This document shows positions 7,185-9,736 of a stretch of 9,736 nt of DNA, one piece after another. The notes below the pieces were generated by a model. That model did not search any database. It was not told the origin of the DNA and saw only the letters and a list, made by a program, of their open reading frames with translations. The stretch's first letter is position 1. The number at the start of each line of letters is the position of its first letter. The position numbers and the translations under genes were made by a program. Source of the stretch: Rhizobacter sp. (lineage in GTDB: Bacteria > Pseudomonadota > Gammaproteobacteria > Burkholderiales > Burkholderiaceae_C); the NCBI GenBank assembly GCA_025351675.1, contig JANXVK010000069.1, positions 1 to 9,736 of the forward strand, written 5' to 3'.

Positions 7185-7239
7185 CGCCCGAAGCCGGGCG
7201 AGACCCCCTCGGGGGGTCGATCGACGTACTCGGCGATCG
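7185..7239. repeat. Tandem GC hairpins between pilJ and chpA
   Basis: Adjacent potential stems: CGCCCG-AAGC-CGGGCG (7185-7200), GACCCCC-TCG-GGGGGTC (7202-7218), and CGATCG at 7218-7223 with CGATCG at 7234-7239. They fill the last part of the 141-nt pilJ-chpA gap and end 10 nt before the chpA ATG. The CCCCCTCGGGGG core and the GATCGACGTACTCGG stretch look like a dispersed extragenic repeat familiar from Burkholderiales. There is no T-tract. The earlier part of the gap (7109-7180) holds nothing I recognise. Confidence 0.55.
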
Positions 7240-7249
7240 GGGGGCTGTC

Positions 7250-9736
7250 ATGAACCCGACGGACGACCCCAGCAGCGACGACCTGAGCGCCTTGGCGTGG
7301 GTCCACGAGGAGCTGCGCCGTTCGCTCGACGCGGCGCACAAGGCCTTGCGCCGCTTCGTCAAGGAGACCGACGCGCTCGTCGGCACCGACATCGACGCGG
7401 TGGATCCGGCGGTGCTGCGCAATGCGCGCTCGCAGATCCACCAGGGCGTCGGCGCGCTCGAACTCGTCGGCCAACCGGCGGCGGCGATGGTCTTGCGCGC
7501 GACCGAGGCGCTGGTGCAGCGCTTCGTCGCGAAGCCGCACAAGCTGACGACGCCGGTCGTCGACGACATCGAGCGCGCATCGTTCGCGCTGCTCGACTAC
7601 CTGAGCCGGCTGCTCGCCGGCAAGCAGGTCTCCACACTCTCGCTGTTCCCGCAATACCGCGCGGTGCAGGAAGCCGGCGGCGCCAATCGGGTCCACCCGG
7701 CCGACCTGTGGCCGCTCGACTGGCAATGGCGCGACTTGCCGTCCGACCCGTCGGCCCACCCGCTGCAGCACGACGCCGCCACCCAGGCCGCGATCGAGGC
7801 GGAGTTGCTGCCGCTGATGCGCGCCGCCGACCCGGCGCCCACCGCCGGCCGCATGAGCGACCTCTGCGCCGGGCTCGGCGCCGGCGCGGCGCAGACGCAG
7901 GCGGCAACGCTGTGGAAGCTCGCCTCCGCGGTGTTCGAGGCCCAAGCCCAAGGCCTGCTCGGCTTCGACGTGTTCAGCAAGCGCGTCGCCTCGCGGCTGC
8001 TCGCGCAGTACCGGATCCTCGCGCGCGGCGAGTCCGAGGTCTCGGAGCGGCTCGCGCAAGACCTGCTGTTCTTCTGCGCCCAGAGCGCCTCGCCCGGCGA
8101 CGGCCGCAACGCGCCGCGGCTGGCTGCGGTGCGCCAGGCCTGGGGGCTCGCGCACCATGTACCGGTCGACTACGGCATCAGCGTGCTCGGCCGTTTCGAC
8201 CCGGCGGTGATCGCGCAGGCGAGGAAACGCGTGGTGGCGGCAAAAGATGCCTGGTCGGCTGTGGCCGGCGGCGAAATGCACCGCATGACCGGCCTGTCGG
8301 AGCAGTTCGCGCTGGTCGGCGAATCGCTGAAGAAGCTGTTTCCGCTCGGCGACACTCTCGCGGCCGAACTGCAGCAGTCGATCGCCCAGACCCAACAGCT
8401 CGGCGCTGCGCCGCCGGCGCCGCTGGCGATGGAGGTCGCGACCAGCCTGCTCTACGTCGAGGCCGCACTCGACGACATCGATTTTGATCATCCCGAACAG
8501 GCCGCGCGCGTGCGGCGCCTGGCCGAGCGGCTCGCGGCGGTGCGCGAGGGCCAAGTGCCCGAGCCGCTCGAAGGCTGGATGGAGGACCTGTACCGCCGCG
8601 TCTCCGACCGCCAGACGATGGGCAGCGTGGTGCAGGAGCTGCGTGCCAGCCTGTCGGAGGCCGAGAAGCTGATCGACCAGTATTTCCGCCGTCCCGAAGA
8701 ACGCCAGGTGCTGATCCCGGTGCCGGGCCAGCTCGCGGCGATGCGCGGCGTGCTCTCGGTGCTGGGCATGGACCACGCCGCGGCGGCGCTGCTGCGCATG
8801 CGCGACGAGATCGACGCGCTGGCGTCGACCGAGGTCGATGCCGAGCGGGTCGCGCAGAGCGGTGTGTTCGATCGTCTGGCCGGCAACCTGGGCGCGCTCG
8901 GCTTCCTGATCGACATGCTCAGCGTGCAGCCGCAAATGGCGAAGTTGCTGTTCAGCTACGACGCCGCCGCCGGCACGCTGAACCCGGTGATGGGCCGCGG
9001 CGAGGCGCATGCGCTCGCGTCGGCGCCCGGCGCAACCGCCGCGGTGCCCGTCGACCAGCGCCTGATCGAGCAGGCGCAATTGCTCGCTTTCAGTTCGGTG
9101 CGCGACGACGTGCCGCTGGCCGAGGTGGCGCGCGATCTCGAGCGCCTGTCGCACGAAGCGCAGGCTGCCGATCAGCCCGCGCTCGCCGCCACGGTGCTGA
9201 AAGCCCAGGAAGCGCTGCAGCGGGCCGGCGACTCGCGCGCCGAATCGGCGGCGGTGCGCGGCGAACTCTCCGAGGCTCTGGTCGATTTCGTCTCGACCGC
9301 CTCCGACCCGGTGGGCATCGACCCGGTCGCGACGCCGGCGCCGCGCGGTGCGGTCAGTGCGCCGATGACACTCGATTTCGCACTGTCGACCGGCAGCGCC
9401 CAACTCGCGCAGGACGGCGAGATGCGCGAGATCTTCCTTGAGGAAGCGCGCGAGGTGCTCGGCAACGCGAAAGACGCGAGCGCCGCGCTCGCCGAGGCGC
9501 CCGACGACCTGAACTTGCTGACCACGCTGCGGCGCGCCTTCCACACGCTGAAGGGCAGCTCGCGCATGGTCGGGCTGAAAGACTTCGGCGAAGGCGCCTG
9601 GGCCTGCGAACAGCTCTACAACACCCACTTGGCCAACCAGACCGCCGCGCCGCGCTCGCTGCTGGCCTTCACCGACTGGAGCCTGGCCTACTTGGCGGGC
9701 TGGGTCGACGACATCTCGGCGCAGCGCCACGCTGGC
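7250..9736 (+). CDS. chpA: Pil-Chp hybrid histidine kinase ChpA/PilL, N-terminal part
   Basis: An open frame of 829 codons runs without a stop to the window end, so the gene is cut off. Complete homologues are near 2000 residues, with several HPt domains, a CheA-type kinase core, a CheW-like domain and a C-terminal receiver; those lie beyond the window. The visible part begins with a FimL-like helical region containing a degenerate HPt (SQIHQGVGALELVG, H64). A second HPt-like segment has Ala496 where His is expected (AAMRGVLSVLG). The first canonical HPt, about 715-815, has RRAFHTLKGSSRMVG with phosphoacceptor H765. The kinase receives PilJ signals through PilI and phosphorylates PilG and PilH. 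ATG at 7250 is the only plausible start after the in-frame stop at 7157; a G-run at 7239-7244 is the only candidate ribosome site. No pilK precedes it. Confidence 0.93.
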   Translation, partial: MNPTDDPSSDDLSALAWVHEELRRSLDAAHKALRRFVKETDALVGTDIDAVDPAVLRNARSQIHQGVGALELVGQPAAAMVLRATEALVQRFVAKPHKLTTPVVDDIERASFALLDYLSRLLAGKQVSTLSLFPQYRAVQEAGGANRVHPADLWPLDWQWRDLPSDPSAHPLQHDAATQAAIEAELLPLMRAADPAPTAGRMSDLCAGLGAGAAQTQAATLWKLASAVFEAQAQGLLGFDVFSKRVASRLLAQYRILARGESEVSERLAQDLLFFCAQSASPGDGRNAPRLAAVRQAWGLAHHVPVDYGISVLGRFDPAVIAQARKRVVAAKDAWSAVAGGEMHRMTGLSEQFALVGESLKKLFPLGDTLAAELQQSIAQTQQLGAAPPAPLAMEVATSLLYVEAALDDIDFDHPEQAARVRRLAERLAAVREGQVPEPLEGWMEDLYRRVSDRQTMGSVVQELRASLSEAEKLIDQYFRRPEERQVLIPVPGQLAAMRGVLSVLGMDHAAAALLRMRDEIDALASTEVDAERVAQSGVFDRLAGNLGALGFLIDMLSVQPQMAKLLFSYDAAAGTLNPVMGRGEAHALASAPGATAAVPVDQRLIEQAQLLAFSSVRDDVPLAEVARDLERLSHEAQAADQPALAATVLKAQEALQRAGDSRAESAAVRGELSEALVDFVSTASDPVGIDPVATPAPRGAVSAPMTLDFALSTGSAQLAQDGEMREIFLEEAREVLGNAKDASAALAEAPDDLNLLTTLRRAFHTLKGSSRMVGLKDFGEGAWACEQLYNTHLANQTAAPRSLLAFTDWSLAYLAGWVDDISAQRHAG

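Noticed and set aside
7156..8487. Plus-strand 443-codon frame overlapping the chpA region
   Set aside because: It is Arg/Ala-rich, while the frame from 7250 carries the ChpA-like and HPt sequence and runs open to the window end.
6350..9730. Minus-strand open frame of 1126 codons antisense to pilJ and chpA
   Set aside because: It is Arg/His/Ala/Gly-rich without domain signatures, and lies opposite strongly supported coding frames. Long antisense frames are expected in GC-rich DNA when codon position three of the real gene is mostly G or C.
1..9736. tRNA, rRNA, CRISPR array, insertion sequence or attachment site
   Set aside because: No cloverleaf-like sequence, regularly spaced repeats, transposase frame or terminal inverted repeats with target duplication were seen in reading both strands.

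Overview
The window reads as a chromosomal piece of a GC-rich betaproteobacterium, most likely a Burkholderiales member of the Leptothrix/Rubrivivax/Comamonadaceae kind. This rests on three things: strong G/C bias at third codon positions, GC-hairpin intergenic repeats, and the gene order thiD-like/hemL diverging from rubredoxin/pilG-pilH-pilI-pilJ-chpA. The placement is inferred from gene content and style; no search was run.

Layout. Positions 44-514 (+) encode a small exported DUF6152-like protein. It converges on hemL with only 8 bp between the two stop codons. On the minus strand a two-gene operon reads leftward: a divergent ThiD-like (ribokinase-fold) kinase at 2755-1808, then hemL (glutamate-1-semialdehyde 2,1-aminomutase, tetrapyrrole synthesis) at 1818-523. 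The hemL start lies inside the last codons of the kinase gene. A 264-bp divergent control region (2756-3019) follows. It holds an AT-richer stretch with a TACAAT palindrome and a cluster of GC hairpins.

On the plus strand come a small rubredoxin (3020-3193) and then the Pil-Chp chemosensory cluster for type IV pilus twitching: pilG (TTG start), pilH, pilI (CheW-like adaptor), pilJ (MCP-like receptor) and chpA/pilL (giant hybrid CheA-type kinase). chpA starts at 7250 and is still open at the window end, with 829 codons visible. It includes the first canonical HPt domain, with His765. The working model from P. aeruginosa is that PilJ senses a surface or pilin signal, PilI couples PilJ to ChpA, and ChpA phosphorylates PilG and PilH, which act on pilus extension and retraction. 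No pilK methyltransferase gene lies between pilJ and chpA.

No complete new system is evident. The points worth a second look are: (1) the ThiD-like protein has lost most family substrate-site signatures and carries acidic/low-complexity tails; (2) three structured GC hairpin clusters sit just before rubA, pilI and chpA, each in open frame with a coding region and each replacing a normal Shine-Dalgarno; (3) a perfect TACAAT palindrome lies in the divergent promoter region. No tRNA, rRNA, CRISPR array, insertion sequence or origin was seen.
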